NCBI RefSeq assembly: GCF_010233585.1
Contig: NZ_CP045997.1
Span: 8,640,682-8,704,681, forward strand
Source of the DNA: Spirosoma endbachense
Lineage (GTDB): Bacteria > Bacteroidota > Bacteroidia > Cytophagales > Spirosomataceae
Direction: 5' to 3'
Length of the DNA stretch: 64,000 nt
Every line of letters begins with the position of its first letter. Position 1 is the stretch's first letter. Made by a program: the position numbers and the translations under genes. Below the pieces are notes generated by a model, which was not told where the DNA came from, made no database searches, and was given only the letters and a program-made list of their open reading frames with translations. Shown here one piece after another: positions 9,386 to 16,624 of the stretch.

Positions 9386-9445
9386 GCTATGGATAACAGA
9401 CTAAAACTTGTTCGAAGAATTGTAATGAACAATTAATTGATTGAC

Positions 9446-9475
9446 TTTTTTTACGCAATCGTTGCCGGGAACGTT
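9446..9475 (-). promoter_or_regulatory. Predicted LacI-type operator upstream of pelA (site A)
   Basis: Core 9458-9475 reads ATCGTT-G-CCGG-G-AACGTT, a near-perfect dyad. It is preceded on the + strand by T7 and ACGCAA (9446-9458), exactly as at the site in front of the GH28 gene. Reading toward pelA, the operator abuts an ATTG box and an AT-rich stretch about 18 bases on, placed like the -33 and -7 elements of Bacteroidota promoters, so binding should repress. The same dyad occurs near uxaB/lacI and GH28. Confidence 0.75.
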
Positions 9476-9609
9476 ATCAAAGCGATTTTTTTGATGGTTA
9501 TATACGACTAATTTTAGATGAAGCGCTGGATCAGGATAATCTGATGCAGGTCAAAAAGCAGCCATACGCTGACAACAGTATAGAACTTTTACAGGAATAC
9601 TAGTTTGTC

Positions 9610-9649
9610 AATAAACAAACAGACCGGCATGCCGGTCTGTTTGTTTATT
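9610..9649. terminator. Perfect 40-bp palindrome, probable bidirectional terminator
   Basis: Two perfect 20-base half-sites meet at GGCATGCC (centre 9629/9630); outer parts are A- or T-rich (AATAAACAAACAG and its complement). It lies 45 bases beyond the 3' end of the doxX-like gene. A terminator is the simplest reading; the exact symmetry would also suit a protein site or cruciform. Confidence 0.65.
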
Positions 9650-9694
9650 AATCCCTTAAACTTGATTTGGCTTTCTATAAGCGCTTACGCTTTA

Positions 9695-10054
9695 TTATTC
9701 AGCCGTTGCCAGGAATACGTTCCGGTCACGCAGGAAGGTGGCAATCCAGATGAGTATCATTGGAGTCAGCGCATTCAGTGGCGTGCCATGCGAAAGTTCG
9801 GTCGCCAGGGCGCCTGCAAAGTAACAAGACAATAGAATAAAGCCCAGCTTCATTGTTTTTGGGTACAGAAACAGCGCAGAAAAGCCAATTTCCATTAGTC
9901 CCAGCATCGTAATGTAGGGCCCTACACCCACTTTGGAGAGTGTTTCAACGATCTGAGCCGAGTGCGTTAATTTCATCACGCCACTCAATATCACCATTCC
10001 AGCGGCCAGAACCGTCACGACAATGGTGGCAATACGTTTTATTTTTGGATTCAT
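9695..10054 (-). CDS. DoxX-like membrane protein
   Basis: A 119-residue protein with four predicted membrane helices: about residues 8-26, 46-63, 69-86 and 93-110. The MKLTHS segment after helix 1 and the GLMEIGFSALFLYPKT segment are typical of the DoxX-like family (PF13564). These small inner-membrane proteins are often induced with redox or electrophile-stress regulators, though their reaction is mostly unknown. The gene is divergent from an HxlR regulator and a 34-bp dyad lies between them, so HxlR control is likely. Its -7 element TACGTTTG lies at 10100-10107. Confidence 0.85.
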   Translation of the reverse strand: MNPKIKRIATIVVTVLAAGMVILSGVMKLTHSAQIVETLSKVGVGPYITMLGLMEIGFSALFLYPKTMKLGFILLSCYFAGALATELSHGTPLNALTPMILIWIATFLRDRNVFLATAE

Positions 10055-10099
10055 CTCTTTGGACTAGTTAGGTTGTTTTTTCGATGTCAATCGACAGGA

Positions 10100-10107
10100 C
10101 AAACGTA
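10100..10107 (-). promoter_or_regulatory. -7 promoter element for the doxX-like gene
   Basis: On the - strand this reads TACGTTTG, a full match to the Bacteroidota TAnnTTTG element, about 46 bases before the doxX start. No TTTG box is found 19 bases upstream; the position holds ACTA instead, which suggests a promoter that needs an activator bound at the dyad at 10135-10168. Confidence 0.55.
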
Positions 10108-10134
10108 CATGAACTAACTATCCATTTAGTAGCA

Positions 10135-10168
10135 GTATCCCAAAGGATAGCGCTATCTTTTGGGATAC
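10135..10168. promoter_or_regulatory. Predicted HxlR operator (34-bp dyad)
   Basis: Arms GTATCCCAAAGGATAGC (10135-10151) and GCTATCTTTTGGGATAC (10152-10168) match at 16 of 17 positions. Each arm also contains a smaller TATCC/GGATA-type dyad. A second short dyad, ACTAA (10113-10117) with TTAGT (10126-10130), sits beside it. Placement between divergent doxX and hxlR genes fits an operator for the HxlR protein encoded next door. Confidence 0.65.
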
Positions 10169-10265
10169 CGCATACCCGATTGAATCCTTCCTGTTATCTT
10201 TATTCAATCAAAAGAGAGACCTGAGGTACCAATAAAAAGGCACCTCCATTAACTATACACAACCT

Positions 10266-10685
10266 ATGAATGCAGTCATTGAAGAGGCCGTACCATATGC
10301 ATGGGGGCGAAAACACCCTACCATTGTCGAGTGTACACAAAGCCTGAAAGGTGTGCAGGATGCGCTCTATGTACTGAATGGAAAGTGGAAACTCCCAATC
10401 ATCATTGCGTTAAGCCACGGCCCTATGCGCTTCCGGGAACTTCAGCGAACCATTCGCACCGTTACCGCCCGCGTGCTTAGTAAAGAATTGAAGGAACTGG
10501 AAATGAATGAATTCCTCATACGACACGTGTATCCAACAACGCCCGTAACCATCGAATATGAGCTAACCCCTTATAGCGAAACACTGGATAGTGTCATCGA
10601 AGCCCTTCGGAATTGGGGGCTTCAGCACCGGGAACGTATTTTAAAGAAAGACCACAGCATAGACGCAAACTTCCCGGAAGCCTGA
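10266..10685 (+). CDS. HxlR family transcriptional regulator
   Basis: A 139-residue winged-helix protein of the HxlR/MarR-like type, usually a dimer that senses electrophiles or redox change. The family landmarks are CTQSLKGVQDALYVLNGKW split as 'CTQSLKGVQDALYVL' and 'NGKWKLPII' (residues 22-46), then GPMRFRELQRTIRTVTARVL (recognition helix near 55-75), LSKELKELEMNEFLIR and YELTPYSETLDSVIEALRNWG. Cys22 precedes the first helix where HxlR/YodB-like proteins carry their sensing cysteine. It is divergent from the doxX-like gene across a dyad, so self-regulation and doxX control are likely. The 3' end overlaps a terminator hairpin. Confidence 0.92.
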   Translation: MNAVIEEAVPYAWGRKHPTIVECTQSLKGVQDALYVLNGKWKLPIIIALSHGPMRFRELQRTIRTVTARVLSKELKELEMNEFLIRHVYPTTPVTIEYELTPYSETLDSVIEALRNWGLQHRERILKKDHSIDANFPEA

Positions 10686-10700
10686 TACTTTCGGGAAGTT
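10668..10700. terminator. Hairpin between hxlR and fbp 3' ends
   Basis: Arms AACTTCCCG (10668-10676) and CGGGAAGTT (10692-10700) overlap the stop codon of the hxlR gene and sit 8 bases from the 3' end of fbp on the other strand. There is no clean T run, so its strength as a terminator is uncertain. Confidence 0.5.
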
Positions 10701-10707
10701 GCAACCG

Positions 10708-11724
10708 CTATTTCAACAAGTTAACCAGATTGTCAACCATAACCGGCGAACCAATGTATAAAGGTGTACGCTGGTGTAGGGCGGATGGTTTGATATCCAG
10801 AACTGCCTGCTGACCCGACGAGGCTAAACAGCCAGCCATTTCGGCCAGAAATGCCAGTGGAAACGCTTCGTAAAGCAGACGAAGTTTACCATCCGGATTC
10901 TTCTTCGTTGGAGGATATAAATAAATACCTCCTTTCAGCAGATTCCGGTGAAAATCGCCCACCAGCGAGCCAATATAACGAGCCGTATACTTGTTACGGC
11001 GGCACGTTGTGAGGTAGTCCTGAACACCAAGTTCATAGTCGTCCAGATTTCCGTCATTGCAGGAATAGATCTGGCCATCAACCGGGCTGTGGATGTCGGG
11101 ATGCGACAGGATAAATTCGCCCAGCGACGCATCGTAGGTGAACCCGTTGGCGCTGTGCCCTGTCGTATAAACCATGATGGTTGATGAACCATAAAGGATA
11201 TAGCCAGCTGCGACCTGCCGACGCCCTCCCTGAAGAAAATCTTCCAGCGTTGGCGCCGTACCAATGGGTGTAACGCGCCGATAGATCGAAAAAATAGTGC
11301 CTATCGACACGTTTACATCGATATTGGATGATCCATCCAGCGGATCGATCGCGACAACATATTTACCGTTATTGTTGCCCGTGTAAATAATATCTTCCTC
11401 TTCTTCCGAAATAATAGCACAGGCTTCACCCCCATTTTTCAGCGCCCGGCTAAAGCGAATATTAGCGATCATATCGAGCTTCTGCTGGCTTTCACCCTGC
11501 ACGTTCTGAACGCCCATTCCGCCCGTTAAATCGATCAACCCGGCCCGATTAACCTCTCTATGAATGATTTTTCCGGCCAGTGCAATGTCGCGCAGTAACT
11601 GCGAGAGTTCACCGGTTGCATACGGGAATGCCGTTTGGCGGTGCATGATGTACCGGTCGAGGGTTACACCAACTGGCAGCGCGAGTGGATGTGAGGCTGT
11701 TATTTCCATCTGTTGAACGTCCAT
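10708..11724 (-). CDS. fbp: Fructose-1,6-bisphosphatase, class I
   Basis: A 338-residue cytosolic enzyme that removes the 1-phosphate of fructose-1,6-bisphosphate in gluconeogenesis, needing magnesium. Metal and phosphate motifs are intact: ISEEEED near 105-111, [18 protein letters not shown] with DPLDGSSN at 127-134, and [21 protein letters not shown] near the C-terminus. Length fits the family. Start may also be Met6. It is the last gene of the galacturonate run, 86 bases after exuT. Growth on uronates yields only C3 units, so fructose-1,6-bisphosphatase would be needed to make hexose phosphates; this explains the placement, by inference. Confidence 0.96.
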   Translation of the reverse strand: MDVQQMEITASHPLALPVGVTLDRYIMHRQTAFPYATGELSQLLRDIALAGKIIHREVNRAGLIDLTGGMGVQNVQGESQQKLDMIANIRFSRALKNGGEACAIISEEEEDIIYTGNNNGKYVVAIDPLDGSSNIDVNVSIGTIFSIYRRVTPIGTAPTLEDFLQGGRRQVAAGYILYGSSTIMVYTTGHSANGFTYDASLGEFILSHPDIHSPVDGQIYSCNDGNLDDYELGVQDYLTTCRRNKYTARYIGSLVGDFHRNLLKGGIYLYPPTKKNPDGKLRLLYEAFPLAFLAEMAGCLASSGQQAVLDIKPSALHQRTPLYIGSPVMVDNLVNLLK

Positions 11725-11810
11725 AAGAGAGAGTTGAAAACTGGTTTGTGGTTTTGTTTTTCTGGCACTGACAAATCAAAGACAGAATACCAATATCTAT
11801 AAAATCAACT

Positions 11811-13130
11811 TTAGGCTACTGGCTCCGACTGTTGAGGCTCCAGGTTAACGGGCTGCATTTTTGGGGTAAGCAAGTGCATAACAAGCCATGCAAGCAGGTA
11901 AGCTGAGCCACAAATCAGGAAAATAATTCCGTATCCACTTTGTAAATCGCCTGCTTTCTTATAGCTATCCAGAACGCGTCCAACAATTTCAGGGAATATA
12001 ATACCACCTACTGAGCCTGCCATACTTCCGATACCAACTACTGAGCTAACGGTCCGTTTGGGAAACATATCGGAGGCCGTCGTAAAGATATTGGCGCTCC
12101 AGGCCTGGTGGGCTGCCCCGGCAAGCCCAATCAGCGCCACCGCCGTCCAGATGCCTGGCCCAAACCGAACCGCGATAACCGGAACGACCAGCAGCGCGAA
12201 AATGAACATAGCCGTTTTACGGGCTCTCCACACACTCCAGCCCCGTCCAATCAGCCACGATGACAGATAGCCACCACCAATGCTGCCAATACTGACCAGC
12301 GTGTATAAGACTGCCAGGTATAAATTTGGCTTCTTGGTATCCAGATTGAACGTCGTTGAAAAATAATCCTGAAGCCAGAACAGGAAAAACCACCAGATCG
12401 GATCAGTAAGCATCTTCCCGAAAACGAACGCCCAGGTTTGCCGAAAACTCAGCAGTTTGCCCCACGAAACGGGTTTTCCGTGATCAGCGGCTTCGTCGGG
12501 CGTCGTTTCATTATCGCTGTGAATGTAATCAAATTCAGCTTTCGACAGTTTAGCCTGTTTAGTGGGTATTTCATACCCAATATACCAGAAAATCAGCCAA
12601 ATGAAACCTACCGCTCCTGTTGCGAGGAAGGCCATCTGCCACCCATATATCCCCAGAATCCAGGGGACCACAACGGGTGCAATGACAGCTCCTATATTAG
12701 CTCCCGAGTTAAAAATACCCGTTGCCAGTGCACGTTCTCTTTTGGGAAACCACTCAGCCACCGTTTTGATAGCCGCCGGGAAGTTTCCGGCCTCACCCAG
12801 CCCCAGCCCGATCCGGGCCAGAATAAAGCCAAACGTACTGGTTGCCAGCGCATGTGCCATAGCGGCTATGCTCCAGAAAACAATGGCGATCGTGTAGCCC
12901 GTTTTGGTGCCAATACGGTCAATAACCCGCCCAAAGAGCAACAACCCAATGGCATAAGCTGCCGAGAACACCTGTACAATTCGACTGTAATCGATCTCTG
13001 ACCAATTGAACTCCTTTTCCAGAGTGGGTTTAAGCAAGCCCACCACCTGCCGGTCGAGGTAGTTAATCGTCGTCGCAAAAAATAACAACGCAACAATAGT
13101 CCAGCGATAATTTCCTATGGATTTAGTCAT
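11811..13130 (-). CDS. exuT: Hexuronate transporter, MFS (ExuT-like)
   Basis: A 439-residue major facilitator with about twelve membrane helices. The N-terminal RWTIVALLFFATTINYLDRQ and LGLGEAGNFPAAIKTVAEWF motifs are typical of the anion:cation symporter (ACS) branch that includes ExuT. It should import galacturonate or glucuronate with protons. The start codon overlaps the stop of eda (ATGA, 13127-13130), so the two are translationally coupled. Context with uxaC, uxaB, uxaA, kdgK and eda supports a hexuronate substrate rather than another organic acid. Confidence 0.9.
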   Translation of the reverse strand: MTKSIGNYRWTIVALLFFATTINYLDRQVVGLLKPTLEKEFNWSEIDYSRIVQVFSAAYAIGLLLFGRVIDRIGTKTGYTIAIVFWSIAAMAHALATSTFGFILARIGLGLGEAGNFPAAIKTVAEWFPKRERALATGIFNSGANIGAVIAPVVVPWILGIYGWQMAFLATGAVGFIWLIFWYIGYEIPTKQAKLSKAEFDYIHSDNETTPDEAADHGKPVSWGKLLSFRQTWAFVFGKMLTDPIWWFFLFWLQDYFSTTFNLDTKKPNLYLAVLYTLVSIGSIGGGYLSSWLIGRGWSVWRARKTAMFIFALLVVPVIAVRFGPGIWTAVALIGLAGAAHQAWSANIFTTASDMFPKRTVSSVVGIGSMAGSVGGIIFPEIVGRVLDSYKKAGDLQSGYGIIFLICGSAYLLAWLVMHLLTPKMQPVNLEPQQSEPVA

Positions 13131-13795
13131 ACAGGTTGCGGAATAAAGGGAGAGATCGTTTGAACAAGGGCTGCTACGCGTTCGCGCAGGAATTCGGGTT
13201 CGGCACTTTTGCCCGAAAATAATTGCGAGCCAATACCAACGGCCGTAACGCCCGCCCGAAACCAGGTTGTCAGGCTGTCGATCGTCGGCTCAACGCCACC
13301 TGTAACCATCAATTTCAAACCCGGCATCGGCCCTTTAATGGCTTTGATGAAATCGGGGCCAACTACATTTCCCGGAAAAACTTTCACCAGACTGGCACCC
13401 AGCAAAGTAGCCTGGTAAATCTCGTTCAGGGTTGATCCGGCAGGCACCCAGGGAATACCCCGCTCCCGGCACACATCGCCTACAGTGGCAGTTGTAACTG
13501 GCTGCACCACAAAATCAGCTCCTGCGTCAATAAATTGGATGGCCAATGCGGGTGTCAGTATCGTACCGATTCCCATTGCCATGCCAGGACACTGTTCCCG
13601 TACATAACCTACTAATTGCGTAAAGACTGACAATGCTTTGTCGCCCCGATTTGTGAACTCAAACACGCGCAAACCACCATCGTAGCAGGCTTGTACAATC
13701 GCCTTGGCATGGTCGACATCAGCATGGTAAAACACTGGAACAATAGGATGCTGTATAACCAGATCAAGAATTTTTTCGGGGGAGAAAACCGGCAT
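13127..13795 (-). CDS. eda: 2-keto-3-deoxy-6-phosphogluconate aldolase
   Basis: A 222-residue class I aldolase that splits KDPG into pyruvate and glyceraldehyde-3-phosphate. The Schiff-base lysine lies in SLVKVFPGN (Lys138) and the catalytic glutamate in RVFEFTNRG (Glu46); GIGTIL (75-80) and VTGGV mark the phosphate-binding strands. Length fits the KDPG/KHG aldolase family. It overlaps exuT by four bases and follows kdgK by 105 bases, so it takes the kinase product directly. Confidence 0.95.
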   Translation of the reverse strand: MPVFSPEKILDLVIQHPIVPVFYHADVDHAKAIVQACYDGGLRVFEFTNRGDKALSVFTQLVGYVREQCPGMAMGIGTILTPALAIQFIDAGADFVVQPVTTATVGDVCRERGIPWVPAGSTLNEIYQATLLGASLVKVFPGNVVGPDFIKAIKGPMPGLKLMVTGGVEPTIDSLTTWFRAGVTAVGIGSQLFSGKSAEPEFLRERVAALVQTISPFIPQPV

Positions 13796-13900
13796 AATAA
13801 CCTTGTGTTAAAATGATTAAGAGAGTTGGCATTAGGCTTGTGGATTTGTCAATTACGGTTAGACGCATTAGTCAACGAAAAATAACAAACCAAAGACTAA

Positions 13901-14926
13901 TTAATAAATACTTACCGAATGAATCCGTTTTTTTACGTCTTCTATTGTCTGCCCTGTAGCATCGCCCATTTCCTGCAATTTCCCAAAAGCAGCCTCAGCA
14001 GCGAAATTGACAATATCCTGCGGGGAATGTCGATTGTAAAGTCCGTAAATCAGGCCAGCCATGAAGCAGTCGCCACTACCTACCCGATCCACGACCGAAT
14101 CGGTCAGTAGCTCGGGCGAAACATATTGCTGACCATCCACAAATAAAGTGGTGTAATACCGCAACCCAGTCGGTTCTTTATCGAACCGGAACGTATTCGC
14201 AACGACTTTGCAGCGTGGGAAACGTTTTATAATGGCCTCTGAAGTACCCTGTGCATGACTGATATAATCGGCCTGCTGGTCACTTTCTAGGCTACGTTCA
14301 TCAACGGGAATGCCCAGCAACGTGTTAGCCGCCCAGATATTTCCCATCACCACATCGCAATACGCAACCAGATCAGGCATAATTTCGGTTGGAGCAACGC
14401 CATATTGCCAGAGCCGCGCCCGGTAATTCAGATCGATCGAAACAGTAATTCCTCTGGCCGAGGCTGTAGCCATCAGTTCCCGGCAAGCCTCCGCTACAGA
14501 TGCGTTCAACGCGGGACTGATCGCGCTAACGTGCAACCAGCTTGTATTTTGCAGCACTTCGTCCCAGTCAACTTTGCCTGCTGTCAGTTCTGAAAATGCA
14601 GAATGGGCCCGATCATAAATTACGCCCGCATTTTTAAGATCAGTACCTTGGGGTAGAAAATAACTACCCACTCGCTGCCCAAACCGAACGATCCCCGATG
14701 GATCGATGCCTTTGCCGACAATATAGTCCGTAATGTCATTGGCCAGTGAATTTTCGGGAAGAACCGTGCTGTACTTCACCGGAACGCCCCAGATTGCCAA
14801 CGCCGTTGCTACGTTCAGCTCAGCTCCGCCTACATACACTGGCATCGATGTCTGTCGAATCCATTCGCCATTGGATACTGGCGAAAACCGCAATAATAAC
14901 TCGCCAAAACAGCAGACTTTTGTCAT
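13901..14926 (-). CDS. kdgK: 2-keto-3-deoxygluconate kinase (PfkB family)
   Basis: A 341-residue PfkB sugar kinase. The N-terminal CFGELLLRFSP and VGGAELNVATALA segments bind the sugar, and the C-terminal DRVGSGDCFMAGLIYGL motif carries the catalytic Asp and anion hole (the usual GAGD is GSGD here). It phosphorylates 2-keto-3-deoxygluconate, the product of altronate dehydratase, to KDPG for eda. Assignment among PfkB kinases rests mainly on its position between uxaC and eda. The 138-base gap from uxaC contains a strong hairpin, so it may be expressed partly on its own. Confidence 0.9.
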   Translation of the reverse strand: MTKVCCFGELLLRFSPVSNGEWIRQTSMPVYVGGAELNVATALAIWGVPVKYSTVLPENSLANDITDYIVGKGIDPSGIVRFGQRVGSYFLPQGTDLKNAGVIYDRAHSAFSELTAGKVDWDEVLQNTSWLHVSAISPALNASVAEACRELMATASARGITVSIDLNYRARLWQYGVAPTEIMPDLVAYCDVVMGNIWAANTLLGIPVDERSLESDQQADYISHAQGTSEAIIKRFPRCKVVANTFRFDKEPTGLRYYTTLFVDGQQYVSPELLTDSVVDRVGSGDCFMAGLIYGLYNRHSPQDIVNFAAEAAFGKLQEMGDATGQTIEDVKKRIHSVSIY

Positions 14927-15001
14927 AGAATAAAGTAGTGCTTTTTGTCAGCATGGTCGTGATGACAGCAAAAGCCGTTATGTGATTTCTGAACAATTTC
15001 T

Positions 15002-15047
15002 CAGGACTTTCGTAAAAAGCTCTGTGTAGCTTTTTACGAAAGTCCTG
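15002..15047. terminator. Strong hairpin between uxaC and kdgK
   Basis: Two perfect 20-base arms (15002-15021 and 15028-15047) with a six-base loop lie 17 bases after uxaC. The stem contains internal A5/T5 runs but no clear T run on the - strand beyond it, so it could be a partial terminator, an mRNA 3' stabiliser or a bidirectional element. Its foot, TCAGGACTTT, resembles the feet of hairpins at 46311 and 63600. Confidence 0.65.
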
Positions 15048-15064
15048 CTGCTTTTATGCAATCC

Positions 15065-16510
15065 TTAAACAGCGAATGAAGCTGGTTCGTGGCTGAAGCC
15101 AAAATAGGTTTTGGCATTACCGTAGCAGATATTCTGAACGACTTGTCCCATCCAGGCCATGTCGTCAGGAAGTTCACCATTTTCGATGTCGTTCCCGAAC
15201 AGGTTGCATAAAATCCGGCGAAAATATTCATGCCGCGGATACGACAGGAAACTCCGCGAATCCGTCAGCATACCCACAAAACGGCTCAGTAAACCCATGT
15301 TTGAAAGCGTATTGATCTGGCGCTCCATACCCTCTTTCTGATCTAAAAACCACCAGCCTGAACCGAACTGAATTTTACCCGCTACTGACCCGTCGTTAAA
15401 ATTGCCGATCATGGTAGCCATCAGTTCATTGTCGGCTGGATTCAGGTTATACAAAATAGTTTTAGCCAGTTTATCGGTGGTATCCAGCCGATCGAGGAAT
15501 CGGGCCAGCGCACGAGCCTGCGTAAAATCACCGATGCTGTCCCAGCCCGTGTCCGGACCGAGTTGCTGTAACATGCGCGTGTTGTTGTTACGAAGTGCGC
15601 CTAAGTGAAACTGTTGAGTCCAGCCTTTTTCCCAATCCATTTCGGCTAAATTGACCAGCATAGCCGATTTGAACACCAGAACTTCAGAATCAGTAAGTGA
15701 TTTGCCCGAACGTATCTTGTCGAAAATAGCCCGAACGTCAGACTCCCGATAGTTTTCAGCGTAAACCTGCTCCAGACCGTGGTCTGATAGTTTACACCCC
15801 ATTTCAGCAAAGTAATCGTGACGCTGGCGCAGAGCCTCCAGAAAATCGCTGAAGCTCGTAATGGCGGTATTACTGGCCGCTTCCAGCCGGGCAACATAAA
15901 GGTTAAACGACCTCGCATCTTCAACAGCCATTGTCTTATCGGCCCGAAATGTTGGCAGAACACTAACGCCAAATTCTGTCCCGGCCACCCGCTCGTCGAG
16001 CAACTTTTGATGATGTTCGAGTGAATCTACCGGATCGTCGGTCGTACAAACGGTTTCGACATTCATTCGTTGAAGCAGACTCCTGACCGAATAATCTGGT
16101 AACTGTAATTTCTCGGTACAGGCCTCATAAATACGCCGGGCGCTCTGTCCGTTAAGTGTTTCAGTAATGCCAAAATACCGCTGTAGCTCCAGGTGCGTCC
16201 AGTGATAAAGCGGGTTGCGAACCGTATACGGTACAGTTTCGGCCCATTTCTGAAACTTATCGTAATCAGACTGATTTCCCGTGCAGAAGCTTTCATCTAC
16301 ACCGTTCGTGCGCATCGCCCGCCACTTGTAATGATCGCCATAGAGCCAGATTTGCGTCAGGTTCTCAAACTGGCGATTCCCGGCTATCTGGTCTGGTGGC
16401 AGATGGCAATGATAGTCGATGATTGGCATAGGCTTGGCAAACTCATGATAAAGCTGCCGGGCTGTTTCAGTCTGTAATAAAAAATCGTCGTTTAGAAAGG
16501 GCTTTTTCAT
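15065..16510 (-). CDS. uxaC: Uronate (glucuronate/galacturonate) isomerase
   Basis: An amidohydrolase-fold enzyme of 481 residues from the ATG at 16510 (MKKPFLNDDFLLQ); a longer reading from 16564 adds 18 residues that run into an inverted repeat and look non-native. UxaC converts D-galacturonate to D-tagaturonate or D-glucuronate to D-fructuronate. Metal-site histidines lie in DYHCHLPP (His34, His36). Further landmarks are NPLYHWTHLELQRYFGI, ETVCTTDDPVDSLEHH, TRMLQQLGPDTGWDSIGD and LTDSRSFLSYPRHEYFRR, all typical of UxaC. Third gene of the uxaB-uxaA-uxaC run. The upstream gap of 114 bases holds a 24-base-arm inverted repeat. Confidence 0.96.
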   Translation of the reverse strand: MKKPFLNDDFLLQTETARQLYHEFAKPMPIIDYHCHLPPDQIAGNRQFENLTQIWLYGDHYKWRAMRTNGVDESFCTGNQSDYDKFQKWAETVPYTVRNPLYHWTHLELQRYFGITETLNGQSARRIYEACTEKLQLPDYSVRSLLQRMNVETVCTTDDPVDSLEHHQKLLDERVAGTEFGVSVLPTFRADKTMAVEDARSFNLYVARLEAASNTAITSFSDFLEALRQRHDYFAEMGCKLSDHGLEQVYAENYRESDVRAIFDKIRSGKSLTDSEVLVFKSAMLVNLAEMDWEKGWTQQFHLGALRNNNTRMLQQLGPDTGWDSIGDFTQARALARFLDRLDTTDKLAKTILYNLNPADNELMATMIGNFNDGSVAGKIQFGSGWWFLDQKEGMERQINTLSNMGLLSRFVGMLTDSRSFLSYPRHEYFRRILCNLFGNDIENGELPDDMAWMGQVVQNICYGNAKTYFGFSHEPASFAV

Positions 16511-16528
16511 GGAATTAATGATCGAATG

Positions 16529-16620
16529 TTGACTGATAGAGTGATTGAATAAACGATCCGCCATTGCTGTGACTACATGGTGCGCTAGCTATTCAATTAT
16601 TCAATCACTCTATCAGTCAA
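16529..16620. repeat. 24-bp perfect inverted repeat between uxaA and uxaC
   Basis: TTGACTGATAGAGTGATTGAATAA split over 16529-16552 recurs as its exact reverse complement at 16597-16620, with 44 bases between. (Left arm begins TTGACTGATAG; right arm ends TATCAGTCAA.) It fills the whole intercistronic space inside the operon, ending 4 bases before uxaA's stop. A mRNA stem-loop that stabilises or separates the two cistrons is likely; a mobile miniature repeat is also possible. Confidence 0.85.
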
Positions 16621-16624
16621 CCCT

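Larger units (their letters stand above)
9386..9694. other. Intergenic region with pectin-regulon operator and a large palindrome
   Basis: This 309-base stretch between pelA and the doxX-like gene (both - strand) holds no credible gene. It contains the promoter and operator of pelA (core 9458-9475) and a perfect 40-bp palindrome (9610-9649) that probably ends the doxX transcript. Confidence 0.8.
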
